This document shows, piece after piece, positions 10,799 through 22,411 of a DNA stretch of 64,000 bases (position 1 is the stretch's first letter; each line of letters starts with the position of its first letter). This stretch comes from Ryuthela nishihirai (Eukaryota; Arthropoda; Arachnida; Araneae; Heptathelidae): assembly GCA_038380435.1 (NCBI GenBank), contig JAWZYU010000017.1, positions 26,656,483-26,720,482 on the forward strand, read 5' to 3'. The position numbers and the translations under genes are program-made. The notes beneath the pieces were generated by a model, which saw only the letters and a list, made by a program, of their open reading frames with translations, was not told the origin of the DNA and did not search any database.

Positions 10799-12162
10799 CA
10801 AGTAACTGCTTACAATGGAGATTTGGCATGAAACTGCTAGTATTTATAATCCCAGTTCTGCGAAGTACGAAAGATCATGGTATAAACAAAAATAATGAAT
10901 CCTACCCGGGACACGATTCTTCCTTTGATCCGTAACCAAGCACCCTACCCCCTCATCCACTGACTGGTACAACATACTAATTAATTTCGTAAAAACATTA
11001 GGAAGAAGGAGGAAAGAACATGATTTATTTACTATATCATTTAATCGTCGTTTTGCGATGTGTATTAAGTTGAATTTCTTGAAACTGAACGCCAGTTCCA
11101 CACCACCGGAAAATATTAATACTTTACATTCACTCAGCTGGCAGTAAGTTCCACGTCCCTGCTTTAGTTCATCTATTACGATGGAAAATTACGTTGACAT
11201 TAAATGTCACATGACAAGCACACTGCAACAGTTGATGTCCACTGCAGCAGTGGACACAGAAAGTCAGAAGGAGAAGAACTGGAGAAAGCTCATCGTATTT
11301 CCTCTATTTTGGCAGCCATCCATATACACATGGCACAGACAGAGATGGTCCGCCACGACCATTACTATGTGGCTATCATCTCTGGAGCAAAACTATCGCA
11401 GACGTATAAAAAAAGAAATATTGTGGCCTGCTGCCGACAAGACTGCTTTCTCATCATGATACGGATCGTTATTTGGCGAAAAACAACAAATTGGAAGGAC
11501 AAAAGCCCAGATTTCATCTGATCTTAAATCTTACGGCTTTTTTTTTTAACGCAGACGAAAAACAAGATTTAAAAGCATAACCAGAGATTTCCTAGTTTGA
11601 ATTTCCAATATCTTAAAATTTTTTGAGCGTTGCTAGCGGTCGCTTTTGCTCTTACTGATCGATAAATGCCGACACGAAACTCTGAAGTCCAATATTAGCG
11701 AAACAAGATCGTCATCTATTGATGTCGACGTTTTCATTTTCTTTTTTAGCGTTGCATATAAACTATCTTCAGTGCACTCGAATTTCCAGATTTGTTTTCA
11801 GTCTTAAAGCATGTCTGATTAAAATCAAGGACATAATGTCAACAACCAAATTTCCATGGGGAAGCATTGAAAACAATAAACTTATTGAAAGTTTTCAGGA
11901 ATTTTGGAGGAGGAAGTAGAAAGTTTCCATTTAGAAACAAACCCGTAGTTCAAACATTTCATTATCATATTTTTCATGTCGCTGTTTTGAAAACTTTAAA
12001 ATCATTTTGGAACCATGGGTATGCATGTCAGCCTTCAAAATCATGGAGATTCTAAGTGAAATTCTCCTGATTTTTAGATTATATAGCTATACTTTTTTTT
12101 TTATAATTCAGTAAAATTAAACGACTTTTGAACTAACTTTGGTACATAGATTATTCGATAAC
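10799..12162. other. No gene recognised
   Basis: Repeat-free as far as I can see. Two overlapping plus-strand frames of 92 and 105 codons lie around 11181-11521, but I recognise no domain. A perfect 10-bp-arm palindrome sits inside them at 11236. Confidence 0.4.
11236..11256. repeat. Short perfect palindrome
   Basis: TGTCCACTGC, one A, then GCAGTGGACA. It is short enough to be chance. Confidence 0.6.
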
Positions 12163-12175
12163 ACTTTTTAAAAGG

Positions 12176-12353
12176 TTGGGTTGTTTTACCTCTGAGCGGT
12201 CTTTTTTGCACACTATGGGCTAAATGGCCAGGTCACATGGACCCCGAAGGCTCAGAGCAGGTTGGGGGAGGGGAACCACTGGAACAGCTGTTGGGAGACA
12301 GATGGTAGCCTCCCGTCAAGGCCATCCAGCGTGTTCTTTAACGTGCACAGGAT
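12176..12353 (-). mobile_element. SINE-A copy, 5' truncated with TSD
   Basis: Only the 3' half is present (tail to ttaacgtgcacagg). Perfect 13-bp TSD ACTTTTTAAAAGG at 12163-12175 and 12354-12366. The intact TSD shows that truncation happened during insertion. Confidence 0.95.
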
Positions 12354-12626
12354 ACTTTTTAAAAGGCCCCAATAGTCCATTATAAGTCCAGACTAGCGTA
12401 TTTTGAAAATATGTTTGTTTGATTTTTTTGTTTTGGGATGGGGGTGAATGATATTTTCAAAATATTAAAACAGGTAATTAATACGTAAATATTAAAAAAC
12501 GCACTAATAAGTAAATAAAAACCCGTGCTACATTATACATCATTGCTTAATAGTTGCTAAATGTTTCAAGAATATATAAAAATGCAAAATAATTTTTGAA
12601 ACATATTTGAGAAGGGGAGTGTTATT

Positions 12627-12860
12627 TGGGTGGTTTCACCTCTGAGAGGCACTTTTTTGCACACAGTGTGCTAAATGGCCAGGTCACAAAGGCTGAGAGA
12701 ACCCACTGGTCAGCTGTTAAGAGACACATGGTAGCCTTCATGAAGGCCATCCAGCGTGTTCTTTAATGTACACAAGGAATGGCTTCTCCAGTACAAGGTG
12801 CCACGGCTTAACGTCCCACTAGACGGACGGTGGCCTTTCCAAGCTCATCTGTGGGGGGTT
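12627..12860 (-). mobile_element. SINE-A copy, old, head missing
   Basis: Diverged body from ggtggtttcacctctgagag to ggcctttccaagctcatctg. It ends next to a short GC palindrome (ggggggtttgaatccccc) at 12853-12870. Confidence 0.82.
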
Positions 12861-12884
12861 TGAATCCCCCAAACCTCCTTAAAT

Positions 12885-13268
12885 GGGGCGGGGATGGCTC
12901 AGTCGGTAGCGCGCCAGGCTCGTAATCTGTAGTTCCCAGGTTCGAGTCCCAGCTGGGTCAGTGTTGAGATTTATCTCCGCAAAATTTCCCCGCCCTGCCC
13001 ACGGTCAGTAGGGGACACCGATGGGCTTGAAAAGGCCGCCGTCCGTCGGATGGGACGTTAAGCCGTGGCCCCGTGTGCGGGAGAGCCATACCCTGTGCAC
13101 GTTAAAGAACACGCTGGATGGCCTTGACGGGAGGCTACCATCTGTCTCCCAACAGCTGTTCCAGTGGGTCCCCTCCCCCAACCTTCTCTCAGCCTTCGGG
13201 GTCCATATGACCTGGCCATTTAGCCCATGGTGTGCAAAAAAGTGCCGCTCAGAGGTAAAACAACCCAA
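12885..13268 (+). mobile_element. SINE-A copy, full length, plus strand
   Basis: Starts with ggggcggggatggctcag and ends aaaacaacccaacc. The TSD AACCTCCTTAAAT lies at 12872-12884 and 13267-13279. It sits just downstream of a minus-strand copy, so the two form an inverted pair. Confidence 0.95.
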
Positions 13269-13376
13269 CCTCCTTAAATACGCTACTAGTTCCAGAAATC
13301 CCTAACTTCTCAGTGGTATAGCTTGTGACACAATGAGGCTGCGCAGTTGGCACTCCGACACTTCTTATAGACCTTA

Positions 13377-13545
13377 GTTTGTTCTACCTCTGAGCGGCAC
13401 TTTTGTTCCCACACTTGGCTAAATGGCCAGGTAGTATAGATCCCAATGGCTCAGAGTAGTTTGGGAGAAGGGAACTCAGTGTATTTATGAAGTTCATAAA
13501 CTGGGAACATCAAGTTACGAATTCTTACGCTCTATATATTGAGCC
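13377..13545 (-). mobile_element. SINE-A copy, old, internally deleted
   Basis: The 3' part (ctacctctgagcggcac, near 13383) joins directly to a decayed head (aaactgggaacatcaagttac). About 200 bp of body are missing. Confidence 0.75.
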
Positions 13546-13584
13546 AAATACTGCCATCCCTTCGTGGCAATGGAGAAATTTGCT

Positions 13585-13952
13585 CGGTCGGTAGGCGTGC
13601 TACGCTCGTAATTTGCAGTTCCCAGGTTCCAGTTCCACCTGTGCCGGCGTTGAGATTTATCTCCGCTAAATTGCACCCTGCCCTCGGTCAGATAGGGGGG
13701 TACCGATGGGCTTGGAAAAGCCGCAGTCCGTCGGATGCGATGTAAAACCGTATTCCCGTGTGCAGATCTATACCCTGTGCACGTTAAAGAACATGTTGGA
13801 TTGCCTTGACGGGAGTTTACCATCTGTCTCCTAACAGTTGTATATTGGGCTTCCTTCCCCACCTTCTTTGAGATTTTGGGGTACTCGTGAGGATCCACTG
13901 TAACACACCGTGTGCAAAAAAAAGTGCCACTCAAAGGTAAAATAACTCAACT
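13585..13952 (+). mobile_element. SINE-A copy, diverged, plus strand
   Basis: Head with gctcggtcggtaggcgtg and the B box variant ggttccagttcc, then the body and a decayed tail (aaaataactcaac). It lies head-to-head with the minus-strand copy just upstream. Confidence 0.85.
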
Positions 13953-14124
13953 TTCATGGCAAGAGATCTTCAGGAGAAATCATTTGTTAATAAACTGATT
14001 GTCTGTTTTCGTGCCACTCGACCCTTCATTGCAGCTTCTTGAAACTCGGAACGTACTTTCATATAAGAAATTTAGGTACTTAAAACAAGCCATGCAACTC
14101 TTCTAAGTTAGGCACAACCACAAG

Positions 14125-14512
14125 TGGGGCGGGGGTGGCTCAGTCGGTAGCGCGTCAGGCTCGTAATCTACAGTTCCCAGGTTCGAGTCCCAGCTGGGCC
14201 AGCGTTAAGATTTATCTCCGCAAAACTCCCCGCCCTGCCCACGGTCAGTAGAGGACACCGATGGGCTTGGAAAGGCCGCCGTCCGTTGGATAGGACGTCA
14301 AGCCTTGCCCCCCCCCCCCGTGTGCGGGAGAGTCATACCCTGTGCACGTTAAAGAACACGTTGGATGGCCTTGACGGGAGGCTACCATCTGCCTCCCAAC
14401 AGCTGTTCCAGTGAGTCCCCTCCCCCAACTTCTCTGAGCCTTCGGGGTCCATGTGACCTGGCCATTTAGCCCATTGTGTGCAAAAAAAGTGCCGCTCAGA
14501 GGTAAAACAATC
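14125..14512 (+). mobile_element. SINE-A copy, full length, plus strand
   Basis: Head tggggcgggggtggctcag to tail gtaaaacaatc. Perfect TSD CACAACCACAAG at 14113-14124 and 14513-14524. A run of 10 C lies near 14310. Confidence 0.95.
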
Positions 14513-14524
14513 CACAACCACAAG

Positions 14525-15519
14525 AGGAAAAATCCAATGTAATCAGAAATCCCTCTTCTCCGTCAATAAATACCATAAAATTTATGCTAAATCGTTCTTT
14601 ATGATGTGCTTAAATAAATCATCCAAATATCCTAACACATTTAAGCTATATAAAAGATTACCACAATACCGATGTGATTTACGACAAACTGTAAGATCTT
14701 TTTTTTTCGCCCCGTCCATTCAGCTTCAACTCGAAAAGTAGAGAGAGAAGTATAAAAATGGAAAGGGCGGAACACACACACACGAGAGCTTTAACATGTC
14801 TAGATTCGTCAGAGAAAAACTCTGAGACTCTCCCATTATCTGAACAAATGTCGCCGCCGACAACAGTAACAACAAAACTACTGAAACAGAGAACAGTGAA
14901 GCCCAGGTTCTTTGTCCCAGCGACAAAAGAACAAAAGAGCCAGGTTATTTCTCTCTCTTCCCTTCAGTCGTTGGTCTATAGTTAAGCGTGACAAATTGTC
15001 CTCGGGATTATCAGCAGAGCAGCGCCCCAGTAACAAATAACGGTGATGGACCGTTTCCGACAGAGCCAGTCCACTCTTTCGTTCGCTGCTGATTAAAGCA
15101 TCGAGATCCAACAGAAAGCACTAACTTGATGCTGGAAGACCAATGAATGCCCTTTCTCTAACACTGAAATTACATCTGCTCTTCTTTCTCTTTTGAGCAC
15201 CTCTTCATAATTTCCACGCGACGAATTTTCCTCAGTAGAAAGATGGAGGATAGGTAGGGGCACATTAGCTGAAATTACAGTCAAGGCTGCGTTCAGTCTT
15301 TTCTCTATGCAAATTTTCATTACGAAACATTCGCGGAGTGGGCAAATGGAAGTGTTTTTATTAAGACACATTGCGGATCCTTATCGTTTCTTATGTGCTC
15401 GTACATATATTATGGAGTTTTTATTTTCAGATGCGAGGCATGATAAAGAAACTATCAAACTAGTTTTCACGTAGTGACAATGATAAAGAAACCGACCCAA
15501 TTTGCACTTAAACGTGACT
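14525..15519. other. No gene recognised
   Basis: Apparently unique sequence with several short frames on both strands and no recognisable domain. It is locally richer in GC than the surrounding AT-rich DNA from 14750 to 15250. No repeat family is seen. Confidence 0.4.
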
Positions 15520-15530
15520 CAAGGCTTTAA

Positions 15531-15743
15531 AAAAAAATAAAAATAAATACCCCCTCAAGCAGCTGCTTGCCACAGAGGTCTGACAGGAGCCTGTCAGTTT
15601 ATATGCCACAGTAGAAGGTCTGAGAGGATGGCAGGACCTCAGCAGAAAAACAACACGAACATCCATGCCTTACCCGGAACTCGAACCCGGGTCCCTTAGA
15701 TCAGTAGCCAAGCGCGCTAACCACTCGGCCATGGGACGGCTCT
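15531..15743 (-). mobile_element. SINE-B reference copy, full length
   Basis: Best full copy of the second SINE family. Reading the minus strand: a tRNA-like head with A box ggccgagtggttagcgc, B box gggttcgagttcc, then gtaaggcatggatgttcgtg, a body containing cctcagcagaaaaacaac in reverse, the invariant gcaagcagctgcttgaggg, and a T/A-rich (ATTT)-like tail. The A box resembles class II tRNAs such as Ser or Leu. The TSD is AAGGCTTTAA at about 15521-15530 and 15745-15754. No open frame is expected; it depends on a LINE for movement. Confidence 0.95.
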
Positions 15744-16009
15744 AAAGGCTTTAATGTGTCATTATTGACGTCATTATTCTATTTATTCATTTTGATCTAA
15801 TCGATGCAGTTTCACAAATGATAAAACTAAATATTTAAATTTCATTATGTTAATTACCCTCTTATCCAGTTCAGGCAAATCATAAATCACATAACCCGAA
15901 ATTCACGAAGAAAAAAAATTGTATATATTGTGTACGTAACTGAATGTGTAAAAGATGTGCACATCCACAAGAAAATTTCCTGACGACGTCTTTACCTGCT
16001 GCAAAAAAA

Positions 16010-16235
16010 AAATTCCCTTCAAGCATCTGCTTGCCAAGACGTCAGAAAGATGGCATCCTAGGACGATCTTCCATACTTCATAGAAAAGGAAATCCATACA
16101 TCATCCATAGGAAATCTTCCATACATCATAGAAAGATCTGTATGGAAAGCGAGAACTTGGCAAAAAATACCATCCAAGCCTTATTTGAAGCTGCAGTCCA
16201 GATCCTTTGATTCGCGGTCAAACACGCTAGAAAGA
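16010..16235 (-). mobile_element. SINE-B copy, old, with internal tandem repeat
   Basis: Starts ttcccttcaagcatctgctt and ends in a decayed head (cgcggtcaaacacgctag). Its middle has been replaced or expanded by about three 24-bp units related to tccatacatcatagaaag (about 16064-16137). Confidence 0.65.
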
Positions 16236-16540
16236 CTTTATAATTCGTCAGTACGTAAAAATATCTGAAGTTTAATGACATATTTTCTAGGAAGCAACAA
16301 AGTTCCATTAGAATATAATTTGCGTTTATAATGCAGTTGCATTGATACAAGAACCATTAATTTAAAAATATGGCAAAGTAAATGATACAACATTAGCAAT
16401 AAAAGAGAATACGATCTAGACTCCTTTGGTAAAGAAATCTCCACCAAAATGATCAACCCATTCCCTTTTGAAATTCTCTATAATGGGCTGAGCATCAGCA
16501 GGAACTTGAAACAATGCATTGGATTACTAATATTGGAATT

Positions 16541-17285
16541 TGTGTTCGGTTGTTCCACCTCTGTGTGGCACTTTTGTGCACAGGATACTAGATCCCCAAG
16601 GACTAGGAAATATATAGGAAAGGCACCCTTCGGACAACTATTAAGAAACATATCAAGTCCTACATCACAGCCAACCGGTGTGTTCCATTAAGTCCACATG
16701 GTGTCATGGCTTAAAGTCACATCACACAGACCAAAACTTTCCAACCTTTCCAAGTCAGCCAGAGCATTTCCTTTTTACCCACCGAGCGCAAGGCGAGGGT
16801 TGGGTTGTTTTACCTCTGAGCGGCACTTTTTTGCACACAATGGGCTAAATGGCCAGGTCACATGGACCCCGAAGGCTCAGAGAAGGTTGGGGGAGGGGAC
16901 CCACTGGAACAGCTGTTGGGAGACAGATGGTAGCCTCCCGTCAAGGCCATCCAGCGTGTTCTTTAACGTGCACAGGGTATGGCTCTCCCGCACACGGGGC
17001 CACGGCTTAACGTCCCATCCGACAGATGGCGGCCTTTTCAAGCCCATCGGTGTCCCCTACTGACCGTGGGCAGGGCGGGGAATTTTGCGGAGATAAATCT
17101 CAACGCTTACCCAGCTGGGACTCGAACCTGGGAACTACAGATTACGAGCCTGGCGCGCTACCGACTGAGCCACCCCCGCCCCCGCAAAGGCGAGGATTAG
17201 TGGATACAAATCTCAATGTTGTTAGAACTCGAATCTGGGAACATCAGATTACGAGCCTGGCGCGCTATTGGCTGAAGCCCTCCCC
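16541..17285 (-). mobile_element. SINE-A copy, old, split by a younger SINE-A
   Basis: The 3' part is at 16541-16798 (ggttgttccacctctgtgtg onward). It resumes at 17196 (attagtggatacaaatctca) and ends in the head near 17285. The interruption is the SINE-A at 16799-17183. Confidence 0.87.
16799..17183 (-). mobile_element. SINE-A copy nested in SINE-A
   Basis: Full copy with TSD GCAAGGCGAGG (16788-16798) and GCAAAGGCGAGG (17184-17195), which differ by one inserted A. The target is an older copy of the same family. Confidence 0.95.
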
Positions 17286-17814
17286 CGATCTATGTAAGAA
17301 ATATTTCCTTCTTCGCACGTTTACTAAACTTAGATACATGTACCAGATGCTATCAGAATAGCGTTCCTTGATTCTTCTCAAACATTTCAGTAAGTTTCCT
17401 ACACGATTTTTCACAGGAGATACAATCTCCGGAAAACCTAAGTTCCTACAATCAACTGGAACAGATCGTGGCAGAGAGTAATGGTGCGATAATGGATCGT
17501 ATTTATAGTGCAGCAAGTGCAAAAAAAGGACTAGTGAGGAAAGAAAATGGATAAATACCAAACCCAGAGCGTACCAGAAATTTTTTCAGGAGGAATGGTC
17601 AGCGAACACGAGAAGGATGTCTCTAGGGAACAATTCAACTCTAAATTTAAAGTTAAGGCGATCAAAAAATTACTTTCCCCACATTAAAACCTAACATTAG
17701 CAGCGAGAGTTCCTAATGATCTTATTAACGAGATAAATCCTGTACGCAGTCCATTTTACTTAATTTTATTGTTGCAGTATCTATACTTCTGTTGCGTCGA
17801 AATAATCTATTGGC
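17286..17814. other. No gene recognised
   Basis: No repeat or domain seen. There is a 98-codon minus-strand frame with no recognisable features. Confidence 0.4.
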
Positions 17815-17826
17815 GACATGAACAGG

Positions 17827-18083
17827 GTTGGGTTGGGTTGTTTTACCTCTGAGCGGCACTTTTTTGCACACCATGGGCTAAATGGCCAGGTCACATGGAC
17901 CCCGAAGGCTTAGAGAAGGTTGGGGGAGGGGACCCACTGGAACAGCTGTTGGGAGACAGATGGTAGCCTCCCGTCAAGGCCATCCAGCGGGTTCTTTAAC
18001 GTGCACAGGGTATGGCTCTCCCACACACGGGGCCACGGCTTAACGTCCCATCCGACGGACGGCGGCCTTTCCAAGCCCATCGG
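17827..18083 (-). mobile_element. SINE-A copy, 5' truncated with TSD
   Basis: Tail with extra TTGGG units, then the body, ending at ccaagcccatcgg without the tRNA head. Perfect TSD GACATGAACAGG at 17815-17826 and 18084-18095. Confidence 0.95.
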
Positions 18084-18304
18084 GACATGAACAGGACTTT
18101 TTGAACTGTTATTATTATTTCAAATTGTCACGCCAAAGGGCACACAAACTTAGGCGAGATATTTCTAATTTTATCTAAATGATCGTAGAAAATGCAACAC
18201 TATCTGGTACATCAGCAAGAATGACGATATAAAAAGACTACAAAAATTTCTTCAAACAATTTGCTTGGCGATGACGTCTGATAGGAGCCTGGTGCATCGC
18301 CTTA

Positions 18305-18369
18305 GAGTTGATTTAGACTGTTTTATCCATAAGAGTGTATAGACTAAATAGCCAGGTCACAAGGACCCT
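18305..18369 (-). mobile_element. SINE-A 3' fragment, old
   Basis: gttttatccataagagtgta, then aatagccaggtcacaaggaccc. It abuts the two-headed copy at 18373. A short SINE-B trace (gacgtctgataggagcctgg) lies just upstream near 18273. Confidence 0.65.
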
Positions 18370-18372
18370 TTG

Positions 18373-18684
18373 GGGCGGGGGGGTGGCTCAGTCGGTAGCG
18401 CGCCAGACTCGTAATCTGCAGTTCCCAGGTTCGAGTCCCAGCTCGGTCAGCACTGAGATTTATCTCCGCAAATTTTCCCGCCCTGCCCACGGTCAGTAGG
18501 GGACACCGATGGTCATTTACAAAAAGGCCGCCGTCCGTTGGATGGGACGTTAAGTCGTGACCCCGTGTGTGCAGGGCGGGGAATTTTGCGGAGATAAATC
18601 TCAACGCTGACCCAGCTGGGACTCGAACCTGGGAACTACAGATTACGAGCCTGGCGCGCTACCGACTGAGCCACCCCCGTCCCT
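18373..18684. mobile_element. Two-headed SINE-A chimera (inverted repeat)
   Basis: A plus-strand head and partial body (18373 to about 18569) run directly into a minus-strand body and head (about 18570-18684). The two tRNA heads therefore face inward as near-perfect inverted arms of roughly 105 bp, and both 3' halves are absent. The junction lies in the block reading cgtgtgtgcagggcgg. Transcripts should fold into a long hairpin. Confidence 0.9.
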
Positions 18685-20175
18685 CCAGAAGATAGGAATC
18701 TGCATTCAAATTTCAATACATGAAGTCCCTTTCTTGCGGATATGAAATCCTTCTGCTCTCACAAATCTATCGCGAAAAAAAACGATAGAATCCTGTCAGA
18801 CCACATCAGTAAATGGGGCTGCCTTACACAAAGAATATAATCATAACCAAATATGATTGTCTTCATGTTATTCAATAACACGCTCTATTCTTCTTCACTA
18901 CATCACAGTAACACATCAGCAGCATTAACAGCTAATTTAGTTCAACATTCACCTCCCTTTATGCATCCATTTTTACCATTTGTTTACTAGCAAACATTTA
19001 CTCCAATATTTAATCGAAGATGAGTAGTCCTTAGCATATAATTCTATTCTTGACAAACTCAATGTTGTCAAATTGTCTTCTATAACTAAACAGTCATTCT
19101 AAATTTTCAACTACCGATTCAAATAAAGAACCGTCAAAAAGGTCACGTTTTATTTACACGAAACTGTTACACACATACAAGCTTGCACAAGTTTAATTCG
19201 CTGCATTGGAAACTACATAGTACATATTTCATTCAACAGAAACATTTATCAACACTCAAACCAGGTCCTCCTAAAGTAGAACAGTTTTCTAATTTCAAAT
19301 AAACAACTATTTAAATTTATAAGCCAGCGCTACCTACTCTCACTGCACAAAGCTACAATAAATAATCAAATTTTAAACAGAATTATGAAGTTCAAATACG
19401 AAAGCAAGTTGGGGGCTTGACAGTAAACCCCATTCGTTAACGTAAAGCCTTCACTCATCACTGTTGTGCCCCAGCCAATTAATTCCTGTGCGTTGTCTAC
19501 CTCTTCACTACATGCTGAGCTATAATTTCATTTGCTCTCCCCTCTAGCTCTGGTGCAACTTCCGTCAGGTCTACACAGTTACTTTATTAGCAGAACGAAA
19601 ATTTTAGACAGGTATCTTATTAATAATACATCATGAGCCGTTTGCTAGATCCCTTCTCCAAATCGCAATATGTACGCAACTATTGACTATGCACAAGTTA
19701 TTAATGGCAGCAATTAATAAACAATGACGTATCTTGTATATGAAACAAGGGAACCTGGTTCTTACTTGTCAGTTATAACTTGGGAGATCAGGGTTTTATC
19801 ATCTGTGACTATTTACGTATCCTTAACTTTTAGTTCTGTTGTTTCTTTACAGTTAGTTTTTTTTAATTTCTTTCTTTCCCAGTTTTAATTGATAAATGAT
19901 TTTTCTTTCGTTTAAACTACATTGAACACATATTTTAAGATTTCACCTTCAGCCACCTTAAATTGATAGGGCTTACAGATGTAGGGGTAGAGCTTACCAT
20001 TCACGGAAGATCGAAAAACTGTCGATGTAGGGCATCAATTCTAGAAATGGTCCGGAAAAACAAATTTTCCTTTGCTTAAAACACAATTTATTTTGCTTAA
20101 AAATAAAAAACATCGTAACTACTATAAAATTTTAGAACACAATGTTCTGATATTGGTTAAAACGACTCGCATAGA
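18685..20175. other. No gene recognised; long SINE-free stretch
   Basis: AT-rich with only short frames. I see no repeat family, domain or strong signal. Confidence 0.45.
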
Positions 20176-20188
20176 CTTGTTGGCTTCT

Positions 20189-20571
20189 GGGGCGGGGGTG
20201 GCTCAGTCGGAAGCGCGCCAGGCTCGTAATCTGTAGTTCCCAGGTTCGAGTACCAGCTGGATCAGCGTTGAGATTTATCTCCGCAAAATTCCCGCCCTGC
20301 CCACGGTCAGTAGGGGACACCGATGGGCTTGGAAAGGCCGCCGTCCGTCGGATGGGATGTTAAGCCGTGGCCCGTGTGCGGGAGAGCCATACCCTGTGCA
20401 CGTTAAAGAACACGCTGGATGGCCTTGACGGGAGGCTATCATCTGTCTCCCAACAGCTGTTCCAGTGGGTCCCCTCCCCCAACCTTCTCTGAGCCTTCGG
20501 GGTCCATGTGACCTGGCCATTTAGCCCATGGTGTGCAAAAAAGTCCCGCTCAGAGGTAAAACAACCCAACC
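20189..20571 (+). mobile_element. SINE-A copy, full length, plus strand
   Basis: Head ggggcgggggtggctcag to tail caacccaac. The TSD is CTTGTTGGCTTCT before and CTTGTCGGCTTCT after, one mismatch. Confidence 0.94.
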
Positions 20572-20714
20572 CTTGTCGGCTTCTCCAGTCATCAGATGAC
20601 CTTTACTTATGCTTAAATAATTTTTGCAATTTATACAGATTAAAGATAATATAATCAATATTAACTACATTCACATTTTTTGTCGTTATTATGTACTTGT
20701 GAAGATACCCAAAA

Positions 20715-20945
20715 GATGCTGTTGGGCTTGGAAAGGCCATCGTTCGCTGGATGGGGCGATAAGCCGTAGACACGTTAAGCACATTAAAGAACAAGCTGGA
20801 GTAGTTTTAATGGGAGGCTCCCATTTGTCTTCTAATTGTCACATCCATTGGAGAGTTCTTTCCCAACTCGGAGTCTTTGTGGTCCTTGAGTCCTGGCCAC
20901 TTAGCTCAAAAGTAGTGCCCCAAGAAAAAACAACCCAATTCCATA
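20715..20945 (+). mobile_element. SINE-A copy, old, 5' truncated
   Basis: Begins at gttgggcttggaaaggccat and ends aaaacaacccaattcc. It is strongly diverged through the middle. Confidence 0.82.
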
Positions 20946-21241
20946 AATTAAAAAAAATTCCAGTTACCCATCATCTGGAACCTTTTTCTTGTGATCATTA
21001 TTTAATTAGCACAAAAATAAAACACACAGATGAACATACACATTGACTAAAACATTATTTAAAATAAAGTAAATGCTTTTAGAGGAGGTCAAAATGTCCT
21101 CGTCGTGTGTATAATAAACTACAAAGTTCAACTGATAATCAGCCTGTCTACTCCTGCCTACACGGAGAGGGGGAGAAGGTTGTGAAGGCTGAATATCTAG
21201 CGAGAAAATCTTCAAACGGTAAGCAGTTATTTGGGTGAAGG

Positions 21242-21618
21242 TTGGGTTGTTTTACCTCTGAGCGGCACTTTTTTGCACACCATGGGTAAATGGCCAGGTC
21301 ACATGGACCCCGAAAGCTCAGAAGGCTGGGGGAGGGGACCCACTGGAACAGCTGTTGGGAGACAGATGGTAGCCCCCGTCAAGGCCATCCAGCGTGTTCT
21401 TTAACGTGCACAGGGTATGGCTCTCCCGCACACGGGGCCACGGCTTAACGTCCCATCCGACGGACGGCGGCCTTTCCAAGCCCATCGGTCCCCTACTGAC
21501 CGTGGGCAGGGCGGGGAATTTTGCGGAGATAAATCTCAACGCTGACCCAGCTGGGACTCGAACCTGGGAACTACAGATTACGAGCCTGGCGCGCTACCGA
21601 CTGAGCCACCCCCGCCCC
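21242..21618 (-). mobile_element. SINE-A copy, full length
   Basis: Perfect TSD TTTGGGTGAAGG at 21230-21241 and 21619-21630. Several single-base and short deletions lie in the body. Confidence 0.95.
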
Positions 21619-22099
21619 TTTGGGTGAAGGATCTACCGCCCAACGCCTACAAGACGTTAGTTAAAACGAAACAAAACCACAATGCCTAATATATTATTCT
21701 TAAAAACTATATATTCAAATAAACTTTTAAAGAGATACTTGGCCTGCTTGTTTGTTTGTTTGTTGCCCAAATGGTAAAAACTTACACGAAATTTGATTTA
21801 GTTAGTTTACCTATTTATGTTAGATGGCAGCACATTAAGTTTAATATCCTATACTCGGTTTCATCACACCCTATCTCAGAAATTTTTTTAGATATACTTC
21901 AAAAGCTTTAAGAATTGTATTCTTTTTGTGTCAGTGAATTCACCAAATTAACGAAAACTAGTAGCACATTCGCTCTCACATCCGACACCGTACAATATAT
22001 GAATTATTTGTAGAGGGGGGGGGGGTCCAAATAACGACAAATTTCGTAGTGCTTTGTGTCGTTTCTACTCTGCCTTTCAAAAAAGTCTGGCTTTTAAAG

Positions 22100-22398
22100 T
22101 TATCTCCGCAAAATTCCCCGCCTTGCCCACGGTCAGTAGGGGACACCGATGGGCTTGGGAAGGCCGCCGTCCATCGGATGGGACGTTAAGCCGTGGTCCC
22201 GTGTGTGGGAGAGCCATACCCTGTGCACGTTAAAGAACACGCTGGATGGCCTTGACAGGAAACTACCATCTGTCTCCCAACAGCTGTTCCAGTGGGTCCC
22301 CTCCCCCAACCTTCTCTGAGCCTTCGGGGTCCATGTGACCTGGCCATTTAGTCCATGGTGTGCAAAAAAGTGCCACTCAGAGGTAAAACAACCCAACC
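22100..22398 (+). mobile_element. SINE-A copy, 5' truncated with TSD
   Basis: Starts at tatctccgcaaaattccc, just after the head. Perfect TSD CTGGCTTTTAAAG at 22087-22099 and 22399-22411. Confidence 0.95.
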
Positions 22399-22411
22399 CT
22401 GGCTTTTAAAG

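Noticed and set aside
15660..15740. Possible tRNA-Ser/Leu gene on the minus strand
   Set aside because: It is the SINE-B head, with the same body downstream in about ten other places.
17820..17845. TTGGG repeats as interstitial telomere sequence
   Set aside because: The repeat is the SINE-A 3' tail, occurs at each copy's end only and differs from the arthropod TTAGG unit.
21745..21765. TTTG run (tgtttgtttgtttg) as a meaningful repeat
   Set aside because: A very short microsatellite, common by chance in AT-rich DNA.
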